NCBI GenBank assembly: GCA_029706075.1
Contig: JAINUG010000134.1
Location: 2,236,001 to 2,300,000 of the forward strand
DNA from: Aldrovandia affinis
Taxonomy: Eukaryota; Chordata; Actinopteri; Notacanthiformes; Halosauridae
Reading direction: 5' to 3'
DNA length: 64,000 nt
Part shown: positions 42,773-55,117 of the stretch, one piece after another
Layout: each line of letters opens with the position of its first letter
Position numbering within the stretch: position 1 is the first letter of the stretch
Notes under the pieces: generated by a model
Database searches by the model: none
Told to the model about the DNA's origin: nothing
The model's input: only the letters and a program-made list of their open reading frames with translations
Made by a program: the position numbers and the translations under genes

Positions 42773-43154
42773 GTTTTTGTTTTTTTAAAGATTTTGTTTC
42801 AGATTTTTCCCATTTTCTCCCAATTTAGTAGCAATTACACCCTCTCTTTTCATGTCAATCCCCCCCTCGTATTGTGAGTTTTCTGCCGTAGCCCTGAGAC
42901 CAGCAGTGATAAAGGCGAATTACCGCCTCCTCCAAGCACTCACCAAGCCATCGACTGTAACTCCAGTACACAGAGCCACTCCTATATGCAGCAAACTCAT
43001 GTCGGCTGTCCTCCCCCCTCCCTGGGGGTGGAAAGCCAATTGCCGCCCCCTAGTGGCACTCCCGGCCAGCGCTGATACTGGCGCGGCCGGTGGAATCAAA
43101 CCCCGGTCGCAGCGGCCAGCGTCGAATGTTGTAACCGCTAGACCATGGGTGAAT
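42773..43154 (-). mobile_element. SINE B, antisense
   Basis: The antisense of the family tail (TTTTCTCCCAATTTAGTAGC) lies at the left and the head near 43150. The flanks CATGTCCCGATT (42760-42771) and CATGTCCTGATT (43155-43166) are a 12-bp duplication with one mismatch. GC-rich middle CTCCCCCCTCCCTGGGGGTG as in the other copies. Confidence 0.85.
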
Positions 43155-43166
43155 CATGTCCTGATT

Positions 43167-46030
43167 CTAGCCATTGCATTGTTGTTTGCAACAACTGTTT
43201 AATAATTATTCAGCTCTTTGCATTTTAAAAAATATCTTAATTTATTATTGTAGATTTAAAGTCCTTCTTAATTGTTTTGCTTGATGCACTGCTCGTCTCA
43301 TATTTCGTTTAACAATTGGTTAGAATGACCAATGTTCTTCCATTCTTTTGTCCCCCAAAACAACTGCAGGGATGGCTCTACTTCATAGGAACATGAGCGG
43401 ATAACGAACTGTGGCCCGTTTTGCAATTGAAAATATTCTCCCCGAAAATCAGGTTCAAATCAAAAACTGCAGGGGGTTCAGTTCCAACATTCCACTGTAT
43501 TAGTATTTAATGCCATGCTGCAGTTCTGAACTGCCATTTTACACACCAGAAAGGCAGGAGGGAAGCACCATGCCATGCCTGTTGATTGCTTCACTGAGGT
43601 AAGATAATGAATATTAAGATTGCATTTATATGGAAAAGCATATCATATCCTACTTCTACCAAGGCATTACAGTGGAGATCTTATATCACACATCTTGCAA
43701 TGTTCATGACATCCAGACTTACGCTTAATTATATCAGTGGTTTTGTGATTAGCCATAGTTCAGACTTTAATTATTTTCTTGCAGTTATTGAGTTGTGTTA
43801 GCAGGAGGAGCCACCCAGCAGCCCCCTCAACAACTTTTTTGAAACCCAGCATAAATGTAGCCTGAAAATGTATGGCACAAATCCAAAAGAATAAATCTAT
43901 TAAAAAAATTATAATGTTGAAATTACTTTGCAGTCACAGAGTGTTTAGATAATGGTTGTACAGCGTTTATATTCTAAATCAGAAAATTAGCAGTCTCCTC
44001 CTCTTACTGTACCCAGGAGATTACTGCACCCTTACTGTCCTCCCACCCCTATATCTCAATAAAGTGATGCGTGAAATACAAGCCCTGCATATCTTTCAGG
44101 GAACTGAGAATAGCCCATACATTCCCTGGGAGCAGGCAGAACTTCCTGCTCTGAACTACTTAAGCAGTGCTTGTGTACCACACAAATACATTTTGTAAAA
44201 ATGTGTAACACTGTATTTATTGGTTATATACACATTTATGAGTAACATCTGTGTGTAAATATGTTTAGATTACCTTCTGTTAAAAAATCCCAATCTTAAA
44301 GTTTTAAGTGACTGATAATAATAGACAAAAGCCAACATAAGCAGCAACAACCTAGGTTACAAATTGCTAAATGGTGTTCCTTCATTTGGAGTTTAAAAAT
44401 AATGTTTTCAAACAGAACCATAGCTGATACTTTGTCATTTATAATTTTCCAAACTCCACCTCTGGGCTGACTGAGAAGTGGTATTTCGACACTCTTTCTG
44501 TAAAACAGTGCATAAATTAGGCTGCAAACGGTACTGCCAAACCAGTGGCATACAGAAACTTCAGTTCAAAAAAGCTTTTATCAAAAAAAGCTTTTATCAA
44601 AAAAGTTTTTATGACACAGTCACTGATGCAATTTATAACTTTTTGAAACCCAGTTTTTGGATCTACTGTCATTTGGGGTCATAGAAATGGCATTTTAATA
44701 CTTTTTTTAACAGCGCAGAGTACTTGCAGGGCTCTGATACTGTCAGCAACAACCTCAATTGTCTGGCCACAGCTATGGTCCCACTGCTGTCTGCTTAATG
44801 AACAGAGTGCTGGGGCACAGCCCCTAACACCCCCACCGCCGACAGCTGTATTTCCCTATGACTGTGAGGCTGAAGAATTCATTGGGGCTCCTTGAGAGCA
44901 TATGAGGACGCAAGGGCAATTGCATCTAAATGATCCTTTACGGAAACATCACGTGATTTTCACATTAGAAAAAATAACAAAAACAAATCCATACAGATTA
45001 CCGATGCACATTCTGGACCTTCATTTGTTGATCCTAAAACTGATCTGGAATATCCACTGGAGTCTAGAACCTGTGTTTCTCCAGGTCCTCACTCAGCAGG
45101 GGGTTTTGAGGCAAGATCTAAAAGCTGGTGTGGAGGCCCCTCTTCTTGCTGAATGGGGCCACGTTAATGATGCGGCGGTTGTACTGTGTGTGGTTCTCCC
45201 TCGGATTTCCCCACAACGATGTCCATGTGTGATCACGTGAATACCTGTCAAGTAACTGTAACAACCTGTGATCATATTTGACAATATGCGGCATACATGT
45301 GTAAATGTGTGGTATGCATGTGAATCACAAGTGAAATGTAAAAGAAAACATATTTTTATTAAATTAATTTTAAAATTAAATAAAAAATGTATTCACGTGC
45401 AGATTTTATGTGATTTTTCTCTGGGGTATTGAAACCAACACCTTGAGGGATAGTTGCATTTCCTGGTGTCTCCTATGTAGATACATTTCATATAAGAAGT
45501 GGACCTTCATGTTTAATAATAATGACGGTAGAGGATTTGCACTTTTATATAATCCCCCCATCACATTTTAGGATGTGTACAGTAAAAAAAAAAAAAAAAA
45601 CGTATGTGATGATATAATGCTTACAATCAATAAAGGCAAGCCCTTCAGCTATCTGCCCGTGTTCACTTTGTAATGCTCCAGAGCACAAAATCCAAGCATT
45701 TATTTCAGAATCTCTTTTAATCCATTCAATATTTTTCATACTGACCACCTGTGCTTTTCGGTGAGTCTTAAACCCGGGCAAAGTGAAAGATATAAAACAA
45801 ATTAAAAAACAGACGAGGAGAAGCTTAAAATTCGAGCTGAGACCAAGAGCCCTGTGCTTTGAGACAAATGCCACAGCACACTTTATGCACACCGCCTGAC
45901 TGGCCCAGTGCCGGCCAGGGGAGGAAATAAATTGGGTGGTGTGTGGGGACAAGGATGAAAACACTTGAACAACTTGGATGAAGGACCATCAATGCCTCCA
46001 GCAGATCAGAGACCGACCAGACACTGTGCT
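43167..46030. other. No gene seen
   Basis: Nearly 3 kb without recognised genes. It holds the block at 43951-44010 resembling 25361-25420, and a small tandem AAAAAGCTTTTATC repeat at about 44568-44612. Confidence 0.5.
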
Positions 46031-46043
46031 CTATGCACTTACA

Positions 46044-46089
<46 letters not shown>

Positions 46090-46102
46090 TGTAAGTGCAT
46101 AG
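46031..46102. repeat. Perfect 72-bp palindrome with TA core
   Basis: CTATGCACTTACAGTATATA at 46031 is mirrored by TATATACTGTAAGTGCATAG ending at 46102. The whole centre is TA repeats, so both arms pair along the full length. Beyond the TA run, 14 non-repetitive bases per side are exactly complementary, which chance slippage of TA alone does not explain. Confidence 0.9.
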
Positions 46103-47881
46103 TGTTTTCCATTGTGTCTATCTCAGTATATATGTTTTGTGTTTTGTTTTGTAAAAATGTTTAGAACATATGGTCCCCACTTGATGGGTATAAGGTGATA
46201 GTCCCTTCGTAACACACAGATGTGTATGTGTGTGTGTGTGCGTGTGAAGGGTGGGGTTGGGCGGGGGGGTCGCATAGTTTAGGTCACTACACTCAGCTGA
46301 GGAAGACAATGCTTTTACATGTCCTTATCAGCTCTTCCATAACAATAAAAATATGAAAATATTGTCTCAAACTGACAATATTGTCAGTACTTAAATGCTC
46401 ATCACTTGGGAGGTAATGAGCTAGTTTAATTTAGTTGAACTGTTAACTTTAACTTTAAAAACCTTCACCTGTCAAAAGAAAAACAATGTGGCAATCAATG
46501 TGTGAAATATATACATACAACACCCCAAAATTTAACACACATTGACAAAGTAGATTGATGGCAAGCAAGTGCAAAAAAGCAACTGAACCTCCGAGTTCAT
46601 AAAGGGCAGCTCAAAGGGATCTTATTTCTGTGAAAATCTGATAACACATTGCATCATCTTGTGCTGTTTCGTCCACCGGGAGCAGTGAGCACTGTCACAG
46701 GCATTCACACAGTGACAGATATCAACACCAAATAAACACCAAAACCATGGACCATGAACCTGAACTGATATTGCAGTCAACCCCAGATGGGAAAAACTAA
46801 ACCTTCTGCCCCTATAAACAAGCAACTGTCTACAGTTTGGGAGTGGGTATGTACACCTATTCCATAACACCTTGTTTAAATTTGAAGGTTCTTTAATCCA
46901 CAGTGTACTTATTTTTATCATTACAGTTAGCTGTCCTAATTGAGTTAACTTCAATTTGATTTACTTTTGCAATCCCAAAATACTATTTATTTGTATTTTG
47001 AGATTGTAAAATAAAAAATTATAATTATGTCATGTGCCTGCAATGAAAAAAATGAAGAAGAAAAATGATATACTGTTGTAAATACAAATTATAAAGTGCT
47101 TGCCGTACAGTGGCTCTTGTAAATGTGGGTGACTAATTTGTATGAGGAAGAAAGACTAAGAATCTAATCATACTGTAAACATGAATTTGCAAAGTTGCAC
47201 TATGGGTAATTGATGGCGGTGTAATCTTGAAACAACACTCTGTGTGAGGCAATGGTGTTATTAGGAGAGGCTTTCTTGGCAGTATTTGTCCAAGCAATTA
47301 AATTATTAATCTGCTCCCCCATGCTATTCAGATCCTTCCTTTTAGGAGAGATATGGCTCTCATGAATATTTATGTGAATCTGACACAGATGAACCCCTGG
47401 ACCTACGTCTGTATAAGTCAGGTATATTCAGTGTCGAGATGCATTCTTGAGTCATTACTGGTACACAGTAATTTTGCATTAAAATTTTTTTTTTAAAAAT
47501 ACAATGACAGAATTAGAAAAATGATTGTCTGTGACTCATGGGTGAACTCTATGGCATCATGGCTGCATGGTGGAAACTGCCTGCAGCTGTTGTGTCAGAG
47601 GCTACTGTGCAGTTCCTGTTACTCTACTTTTTTTATTTCTTTGAGGAGAAGTCTATATGCTTATAAACTGAGGAGTCTCGGTTTGTACCTAAGCACACTA
47701 TCACTCAAAGTGATATATGAAAGGCGAAAACAAAGTTCACAACTTTGTGATTCAGCAATAGTGTGTTATTTTTTTAAAACAACACTGGTCAGTAGAAATC
47801 AAGACATTCTGGAATGGTTGCCATAGATTCTGTCAATTAGGGCTGTGCCACAGATACCAAAATAAATAAATAAATAATAAT
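46103..47881. other. No gene seen
   Basis: Includes an impure TG repeat at 46200-46245. About 47245-47410 lacks low-complexity runs and reads as possibly conserved noncoding DNA (impression only). Confidence 0.45.
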
Positions 47882-48005
47882 CTGGTCGCACTTTACATTA
47901 AGTGGCCCTAATATCTGTATAATTACACTGTATCTGCACTGTACTTACACATTGTTACATAGAAATTATAACCTAAAAATCGGTTTGTGGCTTGCGTAAT
48001 TCCAC
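47882..48005 (+). mobile_element. Possible MITE fragment
   Basis: TCGCACTTTACATTAAGTGG and GTTACATAGAAATTATAACC resemble a widespread fish repeat end. The partner terminus is not found. Weak call. Confidence 0.35.
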
Positions 48006-49837
48006 ATATATAACAAGTGTATCAATATAAGGGACTTCCCACTGAATGTAGTGTCCAAAACATGGGTCAGTTATCAATGGAGCACTGGTGATATTTATGT
48101 GGATGGTGCAAATCCCATGTATTCAGTAAGTAAACCTGAATAAGGGTTTATTCCATATAAATTAATGTAAATATGAATATGAAAGGGTGAAGGTACATTT
48201 TATCTCCTTGTTGTTGTGTGGGAGCTGTGTGGGAGGAAAGCAAACAAAATAACATTAAAAGTTGGAAGAGGGACTATTATTTCACCTTATAGATGAAATG
48301 TTCAGAAGTGTGGTCTGTTTTTGTTACGCCTTATGCCTTAATTACTATATTGGTGTCACCATCCCCCAGCACCACCACCTGTGAAGTGCATAAACATTCA
48401 TTTAAATCAAAGATCAGAGTGCCCTTCCACAATTTCACGTCACGCAAACAGTCGTATCCTCTCCGACCCTGAGAACCGAGGATGTCCTGTGTTCCCATTG
48501 TAGAATTTATCCCCTTTTCTACCCAATGGTAGAGGTGTGTAACTGAATACGTGGGTGTCAGAGTGCATGCTATCTTTGTTGTCCAATGACTGGCTTTTAT
48601 CATCCCGTTCAGCTCAACCATTTACTCAAGTTGTCATTTTGTCATTTTGATGAAATGATGAATCGCTGCCGAAGCTTGAAAGTGTTATCTAGACTTGCAA
48701 ATGCACTCGTGTAAGCGGTGTAGTGCCAGTAAATTAATTAGACCAATTAACCCTAGGATAATTAACCCAGGATAAATTCCATGTCCACATCCCCCAAGGA
48801 CTTATGTTTGAAACTCCTTCATTAAGGTGGTGACATTACAAGAGAAATACAAAGTGATGTTTAAGGGAACAGAATAAGGGCTCTTAAATTCCTTTAAAAG
48901 GTATCAGGCAGTATGAATAGGTTTACTCTTCCTCAGCCAGTGGGGAGATAAAAATGAATGTTACATTCCAGACGGTGATGTTCAGGCAATCAGTCTGGCG
49001 TTCATTAGAATGCTTTGTGAGTACCAGAGCTTTTGTGGGCGTCTGGGAGGAGGGTTGGCCGGCGGCTGGGAGCCTTGGGTGCTCGCTGGGGCTCAGCCAC
49101 GCCATGCTGTAATCAGTGTTCAATTCTCCTGTTCGGCTGAAAGTAATCGAGACATTTCCGTCGGAGAAACGAAATGAGCGTGGGTCAAAGAAACCGAGAC
49201 GTGGACTGCCCCCATCTGATTGAAGAGCTAGGCTCAAGGTGCCTTTTCTGTGACTCAACCGGGTGTCACGAACTGCAAAGTCTCATTTAATTGAGGTGCG
49301 CAATTAGGAATGAGAAGCTGAAGTGAAACAGTGTTTTGGCGTTCACGGTCTTTGCCCCTTGAAAAAAGGAAGTGAAATGCTGTTACCGCTGTTCACCGCC
49401 ACAGTGTTTCTATGAGTTTTAAAAAACAACATAATAATAAGAAATGTATAAACGGTATGCGAAAATGTGCCAATTTAAAAATATCTTTTCAAGTTCTGCA
49501 CTCCAAGAAGCTTACCTGCTCTGCGATTGCCACATTTTGATATTGATAGTTAGCTCTGTTATCTCTGTCTGTTATCATTCTCCTTTAGTTGCCCCTTGAC
49601 ATTGACCTGCTGCTAATGACAACCTCCTCTAGCTAGCCTGCAGCTAAAGGTGTACAACAACCTTCTACCTTTCAGGCCATATACAACCTAATGAAATCAG
49701 TGCAATTATTAGCATGTTAAAAAAATGCCAGCATGTGAAAGCCAAGTGTTTAATATGGCGTGAAGCACAGAACATTTCCCATAATTTCCCCTTTCCCTGA
49801 TTTCTGTATTTTATAAATATTTAATTCAATTTAGCCC
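48006..49837. other. No gene seen
   Basis: A minus-strand frame at 48923-49258 has balanced composition but no recognised domain and no clear splice sites. The region is free of evident repeats; a regulatory role is possible but unsupported. Confidence 0.45.
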
Positions 49838-50135
49838 ATTGGACTGGGCTGGTCCGATACGGTGTGCGCCGCCTGTGCGCCACGCTGTTCAAAACCTTGG
49901 TCGTCATCCCCGATGGGGTGCAGCATTTGGCTGTCTGCCCCAGGGGGAGGGGGATGAGTCCGCTGTGAAGCACGTAAAGGGAGTCTCCAGAACGTGGGTG
50001 GGCGAATTCCATCTCGAAGGAAGCGGAGTTCACTGCCCTTAGAGAATTAGCTTGCCTCATAGAGATGAGCAGTGGACTCGTGTGGGGACGGTGAATCAAA
50101 ATAAATAGAGGATGTAATTGGCTAACAAATTGGGA
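49838..50135 (+). mobile_element. SINE B, sense, head shortened
   Basis: GGGTGCAGCATTTGGCTGTC, CCCCAGGGGGAGGGGG and the 3' end TAACAAATTGGGAGAA match the family. The tRNA-like head is poorly kept. Its tail meets the left end of a Tc1 element at about 50138. Confidence 0.7.
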
Positions 50136-50137
50136 GA

Positions 50138-51665
50138 ATAAGTCCATAATAAGTCAGGTCCATAATTGGACAGTGACACAATTTTTATCATTTTGACTCC
50201 ATCACAATGGATTTGAAATTAAACAATCAAGATGTGCTGTGCAAGTGTAGACTTTCAGCTTTAATTTAAGGGTTTTGTCAAAAATATTGTATGAACCGTG
50301 TAGGAATTACAACCATTTGTATACATAGCCCCCCCAATTTTAGGGGCTCAAAAGTAAAAGTATTTTTAAAACTTGGTTGCAAATCCTTTCAGTCAATGAC
50401 TGCCTGAACCCATAGACATCACCAGATGCTGGGTTTATTCCCTGGTGATGCTCTGCTAGACCTTTACTGCTGCTGTCTTCAGTTCCTGCTTGTTCTTGGG
50501 GCATTTTGCCTTCAGTTTTGCCTCAGCAAGTGAAATTCATGCTCACTTGGATTCAGGTCAGGTGATTGACTTGGCCCTTGCAGAACATTCCACTTCTTTG
50601 CCTTAAAAAAGTATTGGGTTGCTTTCACAGTATGCTTCGGGTCATTGTCCATCTGCACTGTGAACTGTGCAATGAGTTTTGAAGCATTTGGCTGAATCTG
50701 AGCAGATAATATAGCCCTATACACTTCAGAATTCATCCTGCTGCTTTTGTCAACAGTCACATCATCACTAAATACAAGGGAAGCAATTCCATTAGGAGCC
50801 ATAAATGGCCATGCCATAACATTACCTCCATCATGCTTCATAGATGAGGTGGTATGCTTCAGATCATGAGCAGTTCCTTCCCTTCTCCATACTCTTCTCT
50901 TCCCATCATTTTGTCTCATCTATCCATAGGATGTTGTTCCAGAACTGTACAGGCTTTTTTAGATGGTTTTGGCAAACTCTAATCTGGTCTTCCTGTTTTT
51001 GAGGCTTACCAATGGTTTACATCTTGTGGTAAACCCTCTGTATTTACTCTGGTGAAGACTTCTCTTGATTGTTGACTTTGACACAGATACGCCTACCTTC
51101 TGGAGGGTGTTCTTGATCTGGCTAACTGTTGTGAAGGGCTTTTTCTTCAGCAGGGAAATAATTATTCTGTCATCCACCACAGTTATTTTCCGTGGTCTTC
51201 CGGGCCTTTTGGTGTTCCTGAGCTCACCAGTGCATTCTTTATTTTTAAGAATGTACCAAATAGTTGATTTGGCCACACCTAAAGTTTTTGCTATCTCCGG
51301 GTTTGTTTAGATTTTTCAGCCTAATGATGGCTTGCTTCACTGGCAGTGAAAGCTCTTTGGACTTCATATTGAAAGTTAACAGCAACAGATTCCAAATGCA
51401 AATGCCACCCTTCAACTCAAATCAGCTCTAATCAACTCTAGACCTTTTATCTGCTTACTTGTAAATTAAATAATGAGGGAATAACACACACCTGGTCATG
51501 GGACAGCTGAGCAGCCAAATTTGATGTAAATACCATTAAATTAAAACAGAAAGTCTGCACTTTGAGCTCATATTCATTATTTAATTTCAACTACAATATG
51601 CTGTGGTTGACAGCTAAAATAACAGTAACTTTGTCAATGTCCAAATATTTATGGACTTTACTGTA
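50138..51665 (-). mobile_element. Tc1-type transposon, about 1.5 kb, antisense
   Basis: On the minus strand the right end reads TACAGTAAAGTCCATAAATA then TTTGGACATTGACA. The left end has AAGTCCATAATAAG and CATAATTGGACAGTGACA, matching inverted repeats. Full-length size for the family, with both transposase halves in between. Confidence 0.88.
50512..51365 (-). pseudogene. Tc1 transposase, broken
   Basis: It opens with MKSKELSLPVKQAIIRLKN near 51365. The second DNA-binding half is open at 50959-51276 (RNTKRPGRPRKITVVDDRII with a GRPR hook, then VSQIKNTLQKVGVSVSKSTI). The linker carries WIDETK with the first Asp in a different frame. The catalytic remainder is open at 50512-50919, with FTVQMDNDPKHTVKATQ (second Asp) and SPDLNPSEHEF (Glu kept). 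At least two frame changes make it non-functional; the catalytic triad residues are all still readable. Confidence 0.88.
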
Positions 51666-52733
51666 AATAAATAAAATACAATGTTGCCCATTGTTTAATA
51701 ACAAAGTTTAAAAAGTTATTCTTCTTCTTAATACTTATTATTAATCATAAAAAATAAAAATAAAACTATTATTATTATTATTATTATTATTATTGATGGT
51801 GTTGTATGTAGCACAGACTCCTGCTTTTCCTACAATATGTAATTTTCCAGTGCAGAGCTGCACAGGGGCCATGCACAGGTCACAGGTCTGTCCTCCAAAT
51901 GTGCAGACACCACCATTTCTGATGGATTGATAGATGCTTGTGTGTGTGTGTAATGGGAATCGCTGATGTGTAACAAGCTCATTATCACATTACACACAAA
52001 AAAAAAAAAAAAACATTAAAAATAAATAAATCAGGCGGTGGAGTTTACAGTGTGGTTTTTTTATGTGGAGGGCAGCTCCTGCCTCAGCAGTAATGCTGGA
52101 CTGACCACATCTGTACGTTTTTGGAGGTTTGGTTTCGAGCCAGTGTGCCACTGGCATTAATTGCCCAGGTTTCTGCTTTGGGATCAGAGGGAGAAGATGA
52201 GAATGTGAGCCATATATTTTACAATGAAACAAAGGGACAGAATCGGGTCTGAGGGATCTCACAAGTAATTTATCACTGGCACGCCATGTCCTGCCTATTA
52301 GATGTTCTTGGCCGACTTCATGTTCTGCCATCGGGAGCTCCGATACATACTGTTCTCCGTTCTCTTGGATGTGCAGATATCTCTGCGTGATTAAGGCATA
52401 AGCCTTTCATCTGAAATGTAAACACACAAGGGATAAGCTCCATCCAATCTATGGATTCGGGCTTCAGAAATAAAGTCTCTCTTTCATGTGACAGGTTTGA
52501 CAGGCTGAAACAGAGCTGCGTTGGTTACATAACCCTTTTTTCATACTTTCTTTTCTTCTTTAGCTTCTGGCAGCCCCACTTTTAGCAATGTACTGCATCT
52601 TCTACAATATATTTTTTTACAGTGTGTTGGAATGGAGTTAATCTGGTATAGCTCCCACTCTGTCAAAAAGGCTCCCAATGTTAGCACTTTGAAACGACTG
52701 AAAAAAGACCCGCCTCTTTAAAGTAGCTTTTAC
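51666..52733. other. No gene seen; TTA microsatellite at 51767-51794
   Basis: A TTA repeat and an A-run (51999-52013). No genes recognised. Confidence 0.5.
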
Positions 52734-52742
52734 TCTCAAACT

Positions 52743-53114
52743 GAGTGGCACAGTGGTGCATTGGATAGCACTGTCGCCACACAGCAAGAAGTTTCCGGGT
52801 TCAAATCCCGGCCTTGGGCCTTTCTGTGTGGAGTTTGCATGTTCTCCCCGTGTCTGCATATGTTTCCTCCGGGTACTCCGGTTTCCTCCCACAATCCAAA
52901 TAAATGCACGTTAGGCTAATTGGAGATTTTAAATTGCTTTAGGTGTAGGTATGAATGTGTGACTGAATGATGTATGTGCCCTGTGATGGATTGGCGACCT
53001 GTCCAGGATGTATTCCTGCCTCTCGCCTAATGCATGCTGGGATAGGCTCCAGCCCCCCTGACCAGGAGTGACCAATGGAATGACCAAGGAATGACCCTGA
53101 CCAATGAATGAGCT
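52743..53114 (+). mobile_element. SINE A, sense, decayed tail
   Basis: The flanks TCTCAAACT at 52734-52742 and 53115-53123 form a 9-bp duplication. Head GAGTGGCACAGTGGTGCATT, box B GGTTCAAATCC, and the body as at 7613-7975. The GGAT tail has been replaced by irregular GACCAATGAATGA-type repeats. Older than the other two copies. Confidence 0.85.
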
Positions 53115-53123
53115 TCTCAAACT

Positions 53124-54521
53124 CCCTAGTTTGATTGAAAGGTGGAGAGAGGAGAAATGACATACAATCCAACATGTCGTGTGCTTGCAAATTAGCAACT
53201 CCATACTGTGATTATGTTACAACATAAAAAATAAACAAAAAATCGAATAACTGTCATGACTACAGGCAGGCTCTTTCCAGCCCTCAAAACAAGGAAAGCA
53301 AATGGGCTGTGCTTTGTTAAATAGGGCTAATGGTCAAATAGGCCCTTTTAATATGAAATATCCATCATTTTAACTATGCTTGAAAGGCAACGTTTGTTTA
53401 TTTGCACTCCTGATTTTCTGCGTGGCACGGGGGTATTAAAATCCCATGTCTGGGATTGGACAGGGAACTGAATGTCTTTCACTGCAGCTGAATAATTATC
53501 ATTTTAGAAGTGAATCTGGTTAATTTGATGGCCTTGGCCGTTCTGCCGTCTAATGGTGAGGATTCCCCTTAGGTCTAACATTAATTGAAGGGAATGTTTT
53601 CTAATAGATAACAGAAATGTTAATTCCACAGACCAGTATCAACATAAACCTACACAGATTTTCAATTACAATGAATATTTGAGTATTCAGTGGTGGTTTA
53701 CCTGCAGACATGCTGACTGCCCATTAGCTCAATCTATGATGGTGGTTTGAGCCTCAGCCATGCTGATTTAAAAATGAGGAGAATGAATCTGGGAAAAGTA
53801 AATAAATAGTAAAAAATAATATATACACATATATATATATATATATATATATATCATCTTTAAAGAAAGCAGAAAAACAAATGAGCAAATTGCCTCTTGC
53901 ATGGACATGAACATTTCAAAAACGCACCTTGAGTGAGTTATATTTTTCACAACGTTATTTCAGAGAACAAAAGTGAGATCTTGTTGTGAGATGGCACGCG
54001 GGCCTGGAATCCCGCACTCAGGATGTAACACTGGGGTGCCAGAATCTGTTATAAGCTCCGGCAGAGTCTCAATGCCTGTCAGAACAGAAAGAAGGCAGCA
54101 TGCTGTGGCTTACATTGCGGGAGATATCTGTGACAGAGTTTTGGTCAAAAATCACCTGTGGGAGATAGCAGTGTTGCTGTTGCTCTCCAGTAATGATAAA
54201 AGAGGACTTGTGTAACTACCAGGCTCGCTATGTTATTCGCATTCCTTTGCTAGCGATCTAAACGCAAAGACAAGTAGTGATAGGTACAACCCGAAGCCCA
54301 GTGGCAGCTAGCTAGATGCGATCTTCATTTGGTGGATGTGCACATTATCATTTTAGCTTTTGTAGTTGATTCAACATTTGCTGAAATGCTGTTTTATTAA
54401 AAGTGTGCATTGATTTTAATTTGAGCCGTGGATGAATAAACTCAGTTTTCAGCATTGGGCCAGCAGTCATCACTCCTAGCGTGTCATTTATTCGTGTGTA
54501 TGCGTGCAATGTTGTGGTCTT

Positions 54522-54522
<1 letters not shown>
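53124..54522. other. No gene seen; TA microsatellite at 53829-53853
   Basis: Unassigned DNA. About 53290-53590 lacks simple repeats and could be conserved noncoding sequence (impression only). Confidence 0.45.

Positions 54523-54580
<58 letters not shown>
54523..54580. repeat. CA then TA microsatellite
   Basis: A CA run (to about 54545) passes into a TA run that ends exactly at the left edge of an LTR. Confidence 0.95.
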
Positions 54581-54583
<3 letters not shown>

Positions 54584-55092
54584 ACACCCTACGGGGTTTG
54601 GTTGTAGGTGTTACATGGAGTAGTGCAACCCAAGAGACAGATCCAAGGTCAATTGTACCAAAACGTTTTTTAATTAATGGAAAATCCACTCAAACACAAA
54701 CAATGGGGAAGTCACTCAAACGGCTTGAATATTTAAATAAAGTCCAACAGAACTCAAAATCTCTTAAACAAAACTTAAACAAAAGGTTTCTTCCACTCTG
54801 GGGAGCTAACCCCTTACCCAGAGCCTCTCCAAATCCTGGCTGGTCAAAAGACTTCACAGGCTTCCTTTACATGTTGCAAACACTACCAACAACTTTTCTC
54901 CTCTTCTCTCTCTGTTTCTCTCCCTCCACTCACTCTCTTCACAAGGGAAACCTGGCTCCTTTTTTTCACTGTTGATTGGGTGTTAATTGATTGATTGGGT
55001 GTTGATTAGTTACAGGTGGCAGTCATTTTGGTCGTGCGAGGTCGGGGTGTGACCGGTAGATGGCACCATGTGAACCCTGCCAGGTTGCCACA
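54581..55092 (-). mobile_element. LTR, distant relative of family 1, antisense
   Basis: On the minus strand it starts TGTGGCAACCTGGCAGGG at 55092. It contains CCTGTGAAGTCTTTTGACCA, shared with the family-1 copy at 28967-30332, and has an AATAAA-like block near 54740. The other end (GGGTGTTACTATAT) merges into the TA run. TA repeats lie on both sides, so the duplication cannot be read. Solo, no internal region. Confidence 0.75.
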
Positions 55093-55117
55093 ATATATAT
55101 ATATATGTGTACGTATA

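Noticed and set aside
48923-49258. Minus-strand frame of 111 codons with balanced composition
   Set aside because: No domain, signal peptide or clear splice sites could be identified; kept only as unassigned DNA.
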